Origin: Silene conica
Taxonomy: Eukaryota > Streptophyta > Magnoliopsida > Caryophyllales > Caryophyllaceae
NCBI GenBank assembly: GCA_029255685.2
Contig: CM055317.2
Location: 74,699,460 to 74,763,459 of the forward strand
Length of the DNA: 64,000 nucleotides
Reading direction: 5' to 3'
The notes beneath the pieces were generated by a model, which saw only the letters and a program-made list of their open reading frames with translations, was not told the DNA's origin and ran no database searches. Each line of letters begins with the position of its first letter. The first letter of the stretch is position 1. Positions 34,646 to 47,198 of the stretch are shown piece after piece. A program made the translations under genes and the position numbers.

Positions 34646-35999
34646 GTTACAGCCGGTCTGTTCGCCGACTAAGAGTCACTGCTCGTACGAAATTGGTTTT
34701 AACTTGTGATCGGTTATTCCGATTTGTTTGGTTTTCTTTCATGTGACTTATATGCTTATATACTATCATATAATAGACAATACTCTAGTAGAAGAGACTA
34801 GGTCTTAGTTTGGATGTGGTGTGTATTGGAATATGTTTGAGTCGGGACCTCTAGAGTACAATACGTATCTTTGTTTGTTTGCGTATCGAACTTTGTCTGA
34901 GTCGGGACCTCTAGTTGGATATGTGGGTATATATTCGCGTGTCGGATCATGTCTGAGTCGAGACCTCTGAGCCGGTACGTGTATGGATGATGCATTGGGA
35001 CATGTCTGAGTCGGGACCTCTATTCCTTTGTGAGTTTGGATGACCGTGGTGGATCATGTCTGAGTCGGGTTCTCTGATTACTACGAAGAGTATTGGTTGA
35101 CGTCTGAGTCGGGACCTCTGAACCAATACTAGCCGATTGTGTTTATTCATGCCTGAGTCGGGGTCTATGAATGGATGTTGTTGACTACTTGTGTCTAAGT
35201 CTCACTTGAGTCGGGGCCTGAGTTAGATATTGGTGATCGTTTATGTTTAATCTACCTGAGTCGGGGCAGATTAGATATTGCTGAATGAATTGTGTCTAGC
35301 TTGCCTGAGTCGGGGTACAGTGCTAGATACTGTCGAATGTGTGTTTTACCTTTGAACCAATGTTAATTGATTGTGTCTATTCATGCCTGAGTCGGGGTTA
35401 TGATATAGATGCTACTGATTGTTATGTTTAATCTTGCCTGAGTCGGGGTCAGATTAGATATTACTGGATGATTGATGTCTAGCTTGCCTGAGTCGGGGTA
35501 CAGTGCTAGATATTGTTGAACATGTGTTTTAGTTAGACCTGATCGAGTTGGGGTTTTTGAGCTGAGCACTAAGGATGAGTATGTTTAAGATGAAGATGTC
35601 TGATTTATGCTTCTCATAATTACGTTTATATTGGAGCATGCTAATATGTTTAATATGGTTAAATGTTTACGTGTTTATTGACAATAAGTGGCTGGGAGAA
35701 CCTCTAGTCACTCCCCACTGACTGTGGCGTATATCGTAGAATGCACCATCGACATGACTATACACCTATAATATTTAGCTAGATTCGTTTATTTTCTACT
35801 TGGATATTCGTGGGATGCACCATCCCCGTTTGGCTCATTGTATATAATATTGTATACTTATCTAGCTTGTTTTTCTTTCGCATGTTAGTTATCGTAATTC
35901 GCCTCGCATGTTTTGTTTATCATGTCAAAAGTTTTAATTCCGCGCAAATTTCATTCATTGTTGTATGTTTTACTTTTCGCTGCCGCGAGGGGTTTTACA
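34646..35999. repeat. GAGTCGGG minisatellite, possibly within an LTR
   Basis: At 34835-35560 the motif GTCTGAGTCGGGACCTCT, later GCCTGAGTCGGGG, recurs at 55-75-bp spacing. A larger unit of about 230 bp made of three or four such repeats occurs twice (about 35118-35350 and 35354-35535), a small higher-order repeat. The region could be an LTR (TGTTACA at 34646 to TTTTACA at 35999), but no second copy is present. Confidence 0.6.
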
Positions 36000-36029
36000 G
36001 ATAATTTAAATAGGTAAAACATTTCTCTA

Positions 36030-37400
36030 CTTTTTTATATTTTCCCCTCCAAAATTGTTTTATACCCTATTTTCTTTCTTTCTTCTCCTGATTTTTTTCC
36101 ATGTGGGATATATTGGTACTCCTGATTAAAATCTAGAAAATATTTAAATAGATAGTTTAAATATGTTTAAAACTTTCTCTACTTTCTTATATGTTATCCT
36201 CTAAAATTGTTTTATAGCATATTTTCTTTCTTTCTTCCCCTAAATTTTTCAAGCGGGATATATTGCTATTCCCAGATAAGATCTAAAGATTATTTAAATA
36301 AATAGTTAAAAGTTGGAACATTATTTTATAATTAAATCTACTATCTAATATTAATACTCTAAAAATTATTTTATACCCTATTTTCTTTTTTCTTACCCTG
36401 ATTTTTCCACGTGGATTATATTGGTACTCCTAATTCAAATCTAAAAACTATTTAAATAAATAGTTCAAATATTTCCTTTCTTTCTTCCCCTAATTTTATC
36501 ACATGGGATATATTATTGCTCCTAATTAAAATATAAGAAATATTTAAATCAATAGTTTTAGAAAGTTACAACTTTGTTCTATAAACTCTATCGTCTAATA
36601 ATATCTACTCTAAAAATTATTTCCTCATATTCTGTATATTCTTCCCTATTTCTTTATTCGGTTATTCGAGTTTTATTTCCTATTTTAGGTGGATTTACAT
36701 GGTCCAAATTCTATGGCATGTGGGGGTATTGTGTTTTATGTCAACCAAATTCATTTTCTTATTTATTACGTAAAAAAGCAAAGGGTAAGAATATATAGAT
36801 AGAATAAGAGATTATTTCCTCTCTCCTCTAAAAATTATTTCCTCATATTCTTCCCTATTTCTTTATTCGGTTATTTGAGTTTTCTTTCCTTTTTTCCTCT
36901 TTTAGGTGGATTTGCATGGTTTAAATTCAATGACATGTGAGATAGTGAGTTTTTTGTCATCCAAAATCATTTTCTTATATTTTCTGTAAAAAACAAATTA
37001 AAGGGGAAGAATATATATAATAATAGATTATTTCCTTTCTCTTTTCTAATCTAATGTATTATTGTTACTACTAATTAAATTTAAACAATTATCAAACTGA
37101 TAGTTTTAAAAAGTTAGAATTTTATTTTATAATCAACTCTAACGTCTAATATTATCTATAAAAATTATATTTTACGTATGCTATTTCCTTTCTTATTTGT
37201 ACACATACAATTGTTTTAGCTATTTTCTTTCTTTGTTCTCCTAATTTTCCATGTGAGATATATTGTTACTCCAACTTAAAATAGTAAAGTAATTTAAATT
37301 GGTACCTTAAAAAAAGTTGGACTTTATTTTATATTCAACTTTACTTTAAAAATTGTTTTATACCCCATTTTCATTCTTTCATCGCTTAATTTTTCCATGT
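36030..37400. repeat. ~160-bp degenerate tandem repeat
   Basis: Units containing ATTGTTTTATACCCTATTTTC, then CCATGTGGGATATATTG, then CTATTTAAATA-like sequence recur at about 36050, 36215, 36365, 36470 and onward to about 37400, with increasing divergence. No coding potential. Confidence 0.65.
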
Positions 37401-37772
37401 GGATAATCTAAAAACTAATCAATCAAATAAGTGTTTTACAAAACTTAAAGATTACCACGTCGGTCGAAAAAAGCCTCAAATATATATTTATATATATTTA
37501 TATTTATATTTATATATTGATTGGATGTATAAATTTTATCCAATACACAGTATTTCAGATATATATAAATTTAAGATTTTTGAATAGGAAACATTTACAC
37601 TAAAATTATAGATTTTTGAATAGGAAACATATACACTAAAATTTGAAATTTAACAAAAAAATAAAGAAATAAAATAGGATGTCTTACTAATTATGTGAAT
37701 GTAGATGCAATGATTTTAAATTTTCGCCTGTAATAGAAATGCATGGTCACACAACTTGTCCTGTATTATGTG

Positions 37773-37782
37773 TATATAAAGG
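37773..37782 (+). promoter_or_regulatory. CRP3 TATA box
   Basis: TATATAAAGG lies 125 bp upstream of the ATG. The upstream block with GATGTCTTACTAATTATGTG, GCAATGATTTT and ATGCATGGTCACAC is almost identical to that of CRP4. A 42-bp direct duplication lies further upstream (about 37570-37650). Confidence 0.75.
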
Positions 37783-37897
37783 CATGGTTGCATGTGCAAT
37801 TACTCATAATACATTTTAAAGAATCAAGCACCATAAAATTAAATTAAATTTTCAAAAAAGTGAGTTATTATTTGTAATTTTTATTTGTTGACTAAAG

Positions 37898-38713
37898 ATG
37901 ACGGGAGGCTCAATCAAATTCGCTTCGATTCTAATCATCTTGGTTATCGCATCAAGTTAGTCTCTAATTCTTAACTTTTTTTGTTCAAATGATAACCTAA
38001 TTTACATTTCTATGCAACATAACATGTTATTGTTATGTATTGTTCCTACTATAAGTTTGTTGATTTTCGAATCAAATGTTATTGTCAAGTTTTGTTATCT
38101 AAATTCGCGTATTTTAAGATATTTAATTTTTTCTCTTTTTCTTTAATGCATCATAATTCATGAATTTATACAAAAGAAAATGTATTTTTCAGCATACAAT
38201 TATATCAATTTAAATTGATGTTTTCTTCTACTATTAAAGTACATTATTTTTGAGTGAGAATAGGGTATTGGGATAAACTTATATTGATAAATTTAAGTTC
38301 AAATTTGAAGGACGTTTGAATATATTTGTCTATCAGTCGATATATATATATATATATGTACGGGAGTAAAATATTGTTAATGAATACTGGTCTTGACGAC
38401 CTGATGAACTAGGCCGAATGAAGTGCACGTTTCAATGTGATATCTAATCCGACCTGAATTATGACTCGATATTGCAGGTATGACGATAGCCATGGCAGGA
38501 TGCAAAACAACTGCAGATTGCTTGCCGTACTGTTCGGGACCAAAGCGGATCCCCAGATGTTATCATGGCGAGTGTGCTTGTATTATCCCGGCCCCCCACC
38601 AAGAAGCTGCTTATCAAGTTAAAGCTAAACATCAATGTCGTACTAGTGCCGATTGCCCCTCGCTGTGCCGACCTTGCTTGGATCAACAATATTGTGGCGG
38701 TTGTCTTGTTTAA
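37898..38713 (+). CDS. CRP3: secreted 12-cysteine two-domain peptide
   Basis: Exons 37898-37955 and 38478-38713 with a 522-bp phase-1 intron give 97 residues. The signal peptide starts MTGGSIKFAS and continues across the junction to MTIAMA, with cleavage likely before GCK. All 12 cysteines are present, but this is the most diverged copy in the first domain: eight residues rather than seven before the fourth cysteine, a basic PKRIPR stretch, and a longer 18-residue linker. The second domain is strongly conserved (CRPCLDQQYCGGCLV). Lack of stops or lost cysteines points to a functional gene. Confidence 0.85.
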
Positions 38714-38918
38714 TACTTTAATCTATTATCCTCGCCATTGTTGAATTCATATATTGATGAACACTAATAAAAAGGTTACTTATTTGTGGTTTTGTTGATT
38801 ATTAATAATGTTTAAATGAATTAAATTACTTGAATTATTTGTGATAAAGCAACTGTTATCTTTTATCTGGATACGGGATCGAAGAGAGTATAATTGTATT
38901 GACTCTATCATCGTCTAA

Positions 38919-38951
<33 letters not shown>

Positions 38952-39340
38952 CTTTTGGTTTCCACCCGTAAAACATTTATCTTCTTCGAACAAATAAAAC
39001 ACAATATACATTTTAACATTTATAAAACATATTTAAAAATCATCTTTACTAATCCAAAGCTATGCCCATGCCCTAATCCATTGCCTAATAATACCTAATC
39101 ATACTTACTAGTTTAATCATATTCTTAAGTCGTCTTAGTGTTTAAAGACATGGAATTTTACCAATATTTTTTTTATAACAGTACCAGCACAGTAGCACAC
39201 TATAAAATTTTATAATTATTTATTACTCGCCTAAATTACAGTCAATCGTGTTTAAATTCTAGGGGTTATTTGATTTAGACATTAAAAATGACATGAAATG
39301 AATTCTAAGAACTTCAAAGAGCTATGGAGTAACAACTCCA
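38714..39340. other. CRP3 3' flank
   Basis: 38760-38990 matches the CRP4 3' flank (TTGTGGTTTTGTTGATTA, ATCGTCTAAAGAG, CACCCGTAAAACAT), with a T run of about 32 at 38921-38951. 39185-39310 matches the sequence flanking foldback 2 (60090-60240), so this far flank is duplicated too. No gene. Confidence 0.6.
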
Positions 39341-39344
39341 TACT

Positions 39345-39510
39345 AGAGCTAATCATGGCCGGGTTGGGCCGGGTTTGGGCCGGGCTCGTGCTAAATAAAC
39401 GGTCCAAATACACTAGTTGGGTCGGGTCAGGCCAAAAAGGTGGGCCAATTTGTTTGGCCCGAGCCCATAATGGGCCTCGGGCCAAAATGGGTCAAACCGG
39501 GCCAAAATAA
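39345..39510. mobile_element. GGCCGGGTTGGGCC hAT-like MITE fragment
   Basis: A GC-rich stretch made of GGGCCGGG/GGCCCGAGCCC motifs starts AGAGCTAATCATGGCCGGG. The terminus resembles short hAT MITEs. No matching second end or target duplication was found. Confidence 0.35.
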
Positions 39511-40072
39511 TACAATAGGAAATAATTAACAAAATGGATATGTGAACAAACAATTAGCAACGAAATAAAATTTTCAAGTCTTAGGTGTTTGACTTCAACA
39601 TATTAAAAAATTATAAAATAAAAAAGTTTTCGGATTAAAAATCTTATAAATATTGAAAAAATAATAGTTATAGAGTTTAATTAAAAAATTATTGATATGA
39701 AAATTTTGAAAATCGAAAATAAATTAATTAATATTACATATGTAACTATTATTTCCAAAATTAATTTACCAAAAACTTAGAAATTATAATTAATTTTAAA
39801 AGTTGTAGAGATATTAGTTTGTATATTTACAAGAATCTTTTGCAATTATTTGACCTAACTATATTATGTAAAGTAACTTATTTGAGGCAAATAAATAGAA
39901 TATAGATGGATAGTGAATTAAAAACAAAAAGAAAAAATAATTAGATTAATTTGTAAGGATCTCAAAATTAAAGACATAGAGAAGGTATAAAGAAGAGTGT
40001 GTAAATAAAGTACTAAATCTTGATTTGTAAGTAATCTCAAATTAAAAAAATGGCGAATGACAAACTAACCAA

Positions 40073-40296
40073 ATAGTCTTGTTGAAGACGGATACTATCC
40101 GTCACAAGCTGAAGCCGGATAGTATCCCTCACACAATAACAATGTAAGTTTTTTTTTGGTGACAACAATAACAATGTAAGTGTGAGGACAAGTGGAGGAA
40201 AATGGAGCATTTTCATGAGTCATGTCACTCACATTTTGTGACAGACACTATTCGTCTCCAGCTTGTGACAGATAATGTCCGTCTTCAATGAGAATC
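40073..40296. mobile_element. MITE with GAAGACGGA inverted repeats
   Basis: Left TCTTGTTGAAGACGGATACT and right TTCTCATTGAAGACGGAC (reversed) form inverted repeats that continue through CCGTCACAAGCTG. About 220 bp. It is related in its CCGTCACAAGCT motif to the MITE at 10599. A 16-bp insertion with its own target duplication lies inside (40149-40164). Confidence 0.6.
40149..40164 (-). mobile_element. Extremely truncated SINE 3' end
   Basis: Sixteen bases (T run then GGTGACA) lie between perfect 16-bp repeats ACAATAACAATGTAAG (40133-40148 and 40165-40180). On the minus strand this reads GTCACC plus A-tail, the 3' end of the SINEs at 7290 and 18750. Confidence 0.6.
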
Positions 40297-40298
40297 TA

Positions 40299-41843
40299 TC
40301 TCTATAATCCCCTATCTATAAAAGGAAGGTTATTTAAAACATTTTGATTGGTTGTTGAATTTTATAAAAAAAATTGATTTTTATTGATGTAGGGTCCACC
40401 ATGATCACCAAGTTAATTAATTAGTCTCTCTCCTCCTATTTTTCTATTTCTCTATTAATTCAATGGTTTATTTATTTTTAATTCAATAAATTCTAAAATC
40501 ATTAAAATTAATTAACTTTCAATAATCATTAGATTTCAATAACTTTAATTTTAAAAAAACCAACAGGTAAATAGCTGAGAGAATTCAATATTTGTCGTCC
40601 TTTTGGCTACTGCTAAATACGGTCGCTCATTTTAGTCGCTCAAAAACGTAATTTTTGCAGTGCATTTAGACAGTATTACTATTGTTCTTATAAAGAGCAT
40701 TATTCATTTGATAATTACCAATATTTTTTAAAATTACAGATTTACCTTTACAACAAAGATAAATAACAAAAATTTAAAATTTATGAAAAGAGAGTAGCAA
40801 AAAATTTTAAAGGTAGTATATTTTAAACACGTATTTTATATCAAATTTAACGAGCCAAAAAATGAAAAAAAAAAGTAAATATATAATATAGAAATAATGA
40901 AAAAAAAAGATAAAAAATTGCAACAATAAATACGCAAAATAACAATCCGTATTATATATTTGACAGAAAAAAAAAAATTAAACTTTTCATTTGATTCTTT
41001 TTCATGCGTTAAACATTAATTAGCAATCAATTGAGCAGTTTAATTAATCCAAAGAATATTGATGGAATTGTAAAAACATAAAGAGGAAATTTATTGAGTT
41101 TGATAACAAAGGTGAGCGTTATAACGAACCCCGAATAGATTTTAGAGATGCGACATAGTAGTTAGAATAAAGGAAAAGTAGTGAGGGGGAATTAGAGAGT
41201 GAAAAAAAGGCAAAGTTGTGAGTTGAAATGAGGTTAGGCTGAGATGGAGTTTATCAAATAAACGAACATATAATTTTTCACTTTGTTATATGCTTATATA
41301 CCTATATAAAGGTTCACAAATTCTCATTGAAGACGAACCAATTCCGTCTCCTTAAGAAGACTGGCCAAAATGTCACCTTTTTGAGGACAACGGTTTTTTT
41401 TGGGTAGTTAGAGAGTCGACCAAGAATAATTAGGTTAATTAGGATAGTTAGGAATTTAGGATTTAAACCATAAGTATAATTTTCAGATTTATACTTATTT
41501 TTATTGGCTATTTTTCCGTTTTAAGTTTAAAATAATTTAATTTCAGCCCCTTAAATATATAGGACAAATATTTTAGTTTTCCTTTACATAATGTTACTGT
41601 TTTTCTTATCTATCCTACCTATATATTTGATCTATCTTAAATAAGATTTATTTTTGTTTATCATGTCGAACTAATGTGTGTTTTTAATTACGTCTAAGTT
41701 AAGCGTATAAATTATTTTACATTTTACATTATTATAACTGTAATACTAAAATCATATTTTTAATAAATATATATTCACCTTTTTATTCATTTTCAATTTA
41801 ATAAAATGAAGCCCGTGCATTGTTTGCACGGGCGTAAAACTAG
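40299..41843 (+). mobile_element. Non-autonomous Helitron A, 1.5 kb
   Basis: The 5' end TCTCTATAATCCCCTATC follows A40298. The 3' end has hairpin GCCCGTGCA-TTGTT-TGCACGGGC, then GTAAAACTAG, followed by T. No gene inside. Helitron B starts at the very next base. Confidence 0.8.
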
Positions 41844-43542
41844 TCTCTATAAAAGGAGTAAAATTTAACTCATTCTAATTGGTTCATTGAAATAAGAAAA
41901 AAAAACTACCACTAACTTTTAGTTTGATTTAATTTCCCTCTCTCCTAAATTCAGAATTATCATTCCTAATTACGTAATCGATTACAGTATTACATTTCAG
42001 TAAAATACGATATAGAACGGTCCAAATCTAAAAATCAAATCCGAAAAACAAAAAATTACAAACACGAAAAATAATTATAGTCCAAAAATTAAATTACATT
42101 ATATTCTCTAATTTTCAATCAAATCAAATATAAATTAAGATACCGAACAAAATAAAATACGGTAAAAATACGATATACAACGGTCCAATATATATCAAAA
42201 TTATTACGTTTTTGCCAATGTCGTAATAAAAATCCTATATATTAGAAAGAAAACTGAAAATCAACACGAAGAATAAACAAAACGGGAATTCCAACCTAAA
42301 TAACTCAAAGTCAACTAAAAATTATTCAGGTGGGGATATTACGTTTACTAATCAGGTTGCTTATTAATGATTAATGATAATACTAATTATAATAATAATA
42401 CTAATAAAATACTAGAATAAAATACTGGAAATAAACTGAAAATTTGAAAATTATAATTTTATTATGCAAAAAAAACTGCAAATTAATTTTATTCATGTAG
42501 ATCTACTCCTATGAGATTGAGACGATATTGATGATAATCAAATAATTGACAGTTATAAAGAACACACAAGTAGGTAATAAAAAAACACGGGATCGATATT
42601 TCTAATAAAAATCCGTTAATTCTGAATAGGTCGGATTTTATAGGAAATATCGATCCCGTTACTCCTATTAGTAATGAAATAGGTCGGATTTTATAGGAAA
42701 AAAAATGGTTTATTTTAATAATTCATGATTTATAATAATTTATATATTATCTACTTAATTTTTATTTTGAATTATATTTGTATTAATTAGTCACATATTT
42801 ATAAGTAACCAATATTTAAAAATAAAACCGTACATTTGTTGTACGGGCACTGGCGAATCTAGGATTTAAAAAATGGGGGTGATTAGTAAAATTTATAACT
42901 AAAAAAACGCTAAAATATAATCACTCGATTAATCTCGTACTTAACATTTTTTTGCTCCTATGTGATATTTAGAAGATAAGGCCCTTATTGACAAAAAACT
43001 TATATTAATATACAAACGTTTAATAAATACTAAAACAATTTGATAATAGATAGTTTTATTAAGGGTCGTCAAAATATAAAGTATTTATTTTTAAATATGA
43101 TTATGGTTCTGTAAAATATCATCATATTTGCATAATCATGGTGATAAAATTAATTTAAATTACAAATAAGATGATGTAAGTTCGATCATTTCTCATAACA
43201 TTTTCAATTACTTTTAATATGCAAATAAAATACATTTTCGCTTACTTTTAACATGCAAAATAAAACAGTGAAAAAATAAGTAGAAGGAAAAAAATGTTGT
43301 TGTAGGGATCAATTTTCGATTACTTTTATGCAAAACAAAAAGGTAAAAAAATAAATATAAGGAAAAAATGTCGTTGTGGGGGCTTGATTCTGGGCTGTTA
43401 TGATGACAAGAGATAGTTTCTACCACTGAACCACTAAACTTTGATGATATATTAGCACATAAATAGATATGTATCATTTGTTTTCTTGATTAATGGCCAT
43501 CACCCCCTATAAAATCGCCCCTGTGTACGGGTATAAAATTAG
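41844..43542 (+). mobile_element. Helitron B, with nested hAT insertion
   Basis: The 5' end TCTCTATAAAAGGAG directly abuts the CTAG of Helitron A. The 3' hairpin CCGTACA/TGTACGG (42828-42847) is cut off from its terminus by a hAT element (42848-43523); removing that and one TSD copy restores a hairpin followed by TATAAAATTAG and T. The last tetranucleotide is TTAG rather than CTAG. Confidence 0.7.
42848..43523. mobile_element. Non-autonomous hAT element nested in Helitron B
   Basis: The ends are CACTGGCGAATCTAGG and, reversed, CAGGGGCGATTTTATAGG, flanked by a perfect 8-bp duplication TGTACGGG (42840-42847 and 43524-43531). 676 bp, no transposase frame. Confidence 0.88.
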
Positions 43543-44160
43543 TTTGTGAAATAACAATGTACGGTGGTGATGCTAACAAGCAGTAAGAAGATTATGGTTG
43601 GTATTTATTTCTTGAGGCTTAGCTACTTAGGTGATATTTTATAAATTCATTTTATATGTGTTTTTAAATTCTCATTTTTAATGTGGACTCAATTTAATAA
43701 ATTTGAGTCCAATTTTTTCATATGGTTATTTAAGTATATATATTTAATTAGGAGTTATTATTAGTCGTCGATAAATTATATATGATGCACAATGTTATTT
43801 CTTATATATTTTTAACTCGATCAAAATTAATCATATTAAACTAATTGAAAGAACGATAAATGAATCGATATTTTAAAATAAAAGGCAACAAATTACAAAT
43901 GGACGAAAATCGTATAAAAAATGGGGAGGTGGAACCACTACCTAGAATAGTGGAGCCACCACATTCAGAACATCAAACAGATGTGGAATCACCATATCCC
44001 CGACCACTTTGGTTTAGACGTGGACTAGGGTAACACCCGTGAAAAATTACGGGGTTGTTCAATTTCAATTTTTTCAATTTGAGAGACTAATAACTTATGC
44101 GGTGTATATATGTAATTAAATGTTTTAATAAAAATAAATAAAAAAGTTCATATATAATTA

Positions 44161-44161
<1 letters not shown>

Positions 44162-44219
<58 letters not shown>
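44162..44219. repeat. (AT)n microsatellite
   Basis: About 58 bp of uninterrupted AT repeat inside the Helitron, near its 3' end. Confidence 0.95.
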
Positions 44220-44220
<1 letters not shown>

Positions 44221-44849
44221 GAACAATTTGACATTTAACGTTTTACTTGTGAGTTGAGAAAACGTTAAATATAATTAAAAGAGGGGAAGTATTTACTTTC
44301 CATACACAAAAAGTAATTGTGAGTTGAAAGTTAATTAAAATATAAAAACTAAGAGCAAGTATAATAGTGGTTTTTTTGCCTCGAGTTTGTCAAATAAGAA
44401 CTTTATAAATAAAGTTCTTTTATTGGAGATTACATTGGGATTGTGAAATAAATTGATGGTAGAGAGTTTAGTTGTAATGTAAATTAATATTGTATTCCAT
44501 AAGATTAACTTTTTTTTCACAACAGTTAATAATAAGAATAACTGATTAACTTTTTTGTAATTATTAGGAGTTATTTCCAATGTAATTTAAAGCAGTTATT
44601 TCTATACGTAATTATTAGGAGTTATTTCCAATGTAATTTAAAACAACTATTTCTATACGTAATTAAAAGTTGAAACAATTAATATTTTTTAATTATTAGG
44701 TTTAGAGTTACTAAGCCCCTTTCTCTTATTTGCTTACTTGGTTGATTCTAATAAGTTTAATTGACAATAAGATGCACAAACTTAATGAGAAGGCTTGAAA
44801 TAGGTAATGCTGAAAATTTGTTGCGCCACATCAGCATTTTAATATCCTT

Positions 44850-44851
<2 letters not shown>

Positions 44852-44924
<73 letters not shown>
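44852..44924. repeat. (AT)n microsatellite, left flank of an (AT)n-associated element
   Basis: About 72 bp of AT repeat directly before AGAACGATTATACGATGC. Confidence 0.95.
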
Positions 44925-44926
<2 letters not shown>

Positions 44927-45007
44927 CGATTATACGATGCATACGGTGAGAACGAGTCACCTTCGTTGGATTAAAACACAATCAATGGTTAAGAAATACC
45001 CACAACC

Positions 45008-46040
45008 CACATTCTAGATAGATTTTTTGACGGAGTAGATAATTTTTTTTTTTACCTTTTTACACAAATTTAGATACATTTTTTTACGGAGTAAATATTA
45101 TTTTTTTTTTTTTTACCTTTTTACCTAAACCTATATACATTTTTTTGACGGAGTAGATACATTTTTTTTACTTTTTTACGTAAACCTAGATACATTTTTT
45201 GACGGAGTAGATACATTTTTTTTTACTTTTTTTACATAAACCTAGATACATTTTTTAAAGGAGTAGATACATTTTTTAACTTTTTTTTACATAAATCTAG
45301 ATACATTTTTTCAAGTAGTAGATACATTTTTTTTACTTTTTTACGTAAACCTAGATACATTTTTTGACAAAGTAAATACATTTTTTTTTACTTTTTTTTA
45401 CATAAACCTAGATACATTTTTTGAATGAGTAGATACATTTTTTTTTACTTTTTTTTACATAAACCTAGATACATTTTTTGAATGAGTAGATACATTTTTT
45501 TTTACTTTTTTACATAAGCCTAGATATATTTTTTGATGGAGTAGATACATTTTTTTTTACTTTTTTTTACTTTTTTTTACTTTTTTTTACATAAACCTAG
45601 ATACATTTTTTTGAAGTAGTAGATACATTTTTTTAACTTTTTTACATAAACCTAGTTACATTTTTTGAAGCAGTAGATACATTTTTTTTACTTTTTTTAC
45701 GTAAATCTAGATACATTTTTTGACAAAGTAGATACATTTTTTTTTACTTTTTTTTACCTAAACCTAGATACATTTTTTGAATGAGTAGATACATTTTTTT
45801 TACTTTTTTACATAAACCTAGATACAATTTTTTTGAAGAGTAGATACATTTTTTTTACTTTTTTACGTAAACCTAGATACATTTTTTGACGGAGTAGATA
45901 CATTTTTTTACTTTTTTTACATAAACCTAGATACATTTTTTTTTTTACTTTTTTCCATAAATCTAGATACATTTTTTGACGGGGTAGATACATTTTTTTA
46001 CTTAAATCTAGATACATTTTTTGACGGAGTAGATACATCC
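45008..46040. repeat. ~57-bp tandem array, minus orientation of the 15.6-kb repeat
   Basis: About 18 units of ACCTAGATACATTTTTTGAC plus GAGTAGATACATTTTTTTT with T-rich spacers. It is the reverse complement of the array at 15594-15962. The open frame on the minus strand here is a product of the repeat. Confidence 0.9.
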
Positions 46041-46070
46041 CTCTTCTGTATTATTTGTATTATATTGCAG

Positions 46071-46171
46071 TTGAGAATTTAATGTCGAGGAATTTGTTAT
46101 CGGATTCTAGTTTTGGGTACATCGGTATTACTATTACACAAGACAAATTGCCTGCAATTTTATTTGATCAA
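46071..46171 (+). pseudogene. Possible captured exon inside Helitron
   Basis: A 101-bp open segment is bounded by TATATTGCAG on the left and GTATGT on the right, the form of an internal plant exon. In frame it reads ENLMSRNLLSDSSFGYIG and on through LPAILFDQ. The following 900 bp (to about 47100) are of higher complexity than the arrays around them. I do not recognise the protein; the splice-site context is the main evidence. Confidence 0.35.
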
Positions 46172-47198
46172 GTATGTTTCAAACACTCAAAATTACATCA
46201 CTCGAGTTTAATCCTTGATTAAAAACGCATAACTGGTAAACCAATGATGAACTACGATACCATTTTGGTCGGACAATGTTGTTCAAAACAGAAGTCTGCA
46301 ACACAGTTTCATTATTTTCTCGATTTTTGCTTTTGAAATTGTATATCACCTGGCTTCCGCTCTTAGTCCGTTTTGAATTATGTTCGGAACGGACTGAATT
46401 ATGTTCCAAGTGCGAAGTTAGCGAAAGTAGACAGGCAAACATTACGACGACTGTTCGGCAACTGGCATTTAACAATGCACAATGCATCATCCTTTCTAGA
46501 GGAACGCTTAGGAATAATCAACGTCGACCACCCTCGGCAGTGGATTGGGGCGGTTCAGGGTGGGTCGTGATTTATCGTCGCTGCTTAACAAGAAGCAGAA
46601 TCTCACATACAGAAGTGCTTCCTCGGAATGCGAGATGGCTTAGAGACTGAATTGCTTCATAGTTCAACAATCACCATCAGGGAAGCTCAACAAATAAGTA
46701 TTTCAAAGACAAATTCACTCACCAAGCTAGTGCAACTGCACATTGACCAAAATTGCAGTGGGCAAATCCGCAAATTCCATCTTAGAATCCACAATTCAGT
46801 ATGCTGGACAAATCACCTCTAAAGATGATCTTGTTTCATGTAAAGAAAGACTGAAAATAATCACCAAAGAAAAATGCTAACCACCGTTGATGGTAAAATA
46901 GTAACTGACCATAGATACAGGCTCAGTTTAATTGTGAATGAGTATGATATGGTCTCGCTTTAAATAATGATCATAACCAAAACAAATGAACTTAGATGAG
47001 AAAGGAAACAAGAAATCAGGAGTCTTTCAACTTTCCAAACAAAAGATACTCGGTGATATGATAAATCCACTTCTAATAGATTTAATTAAAAATTGGGTTT
47101 CATGGTAATACTACATCAGGCGTTATCTTCACTTCGATCTAAGGGATGAGAGTTGTTCTCACCGTATGCACCGAATGATCGTTCTCACCGGATCTTGC

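Noticed and set aside
46179..46490. Minus-strand frame of 103 codons in the Helitron
   Set aside because: It overlaps the better-supported plus-strand exon context region and lacks a recognisable motif; it may be part of captured DNA but is not called.
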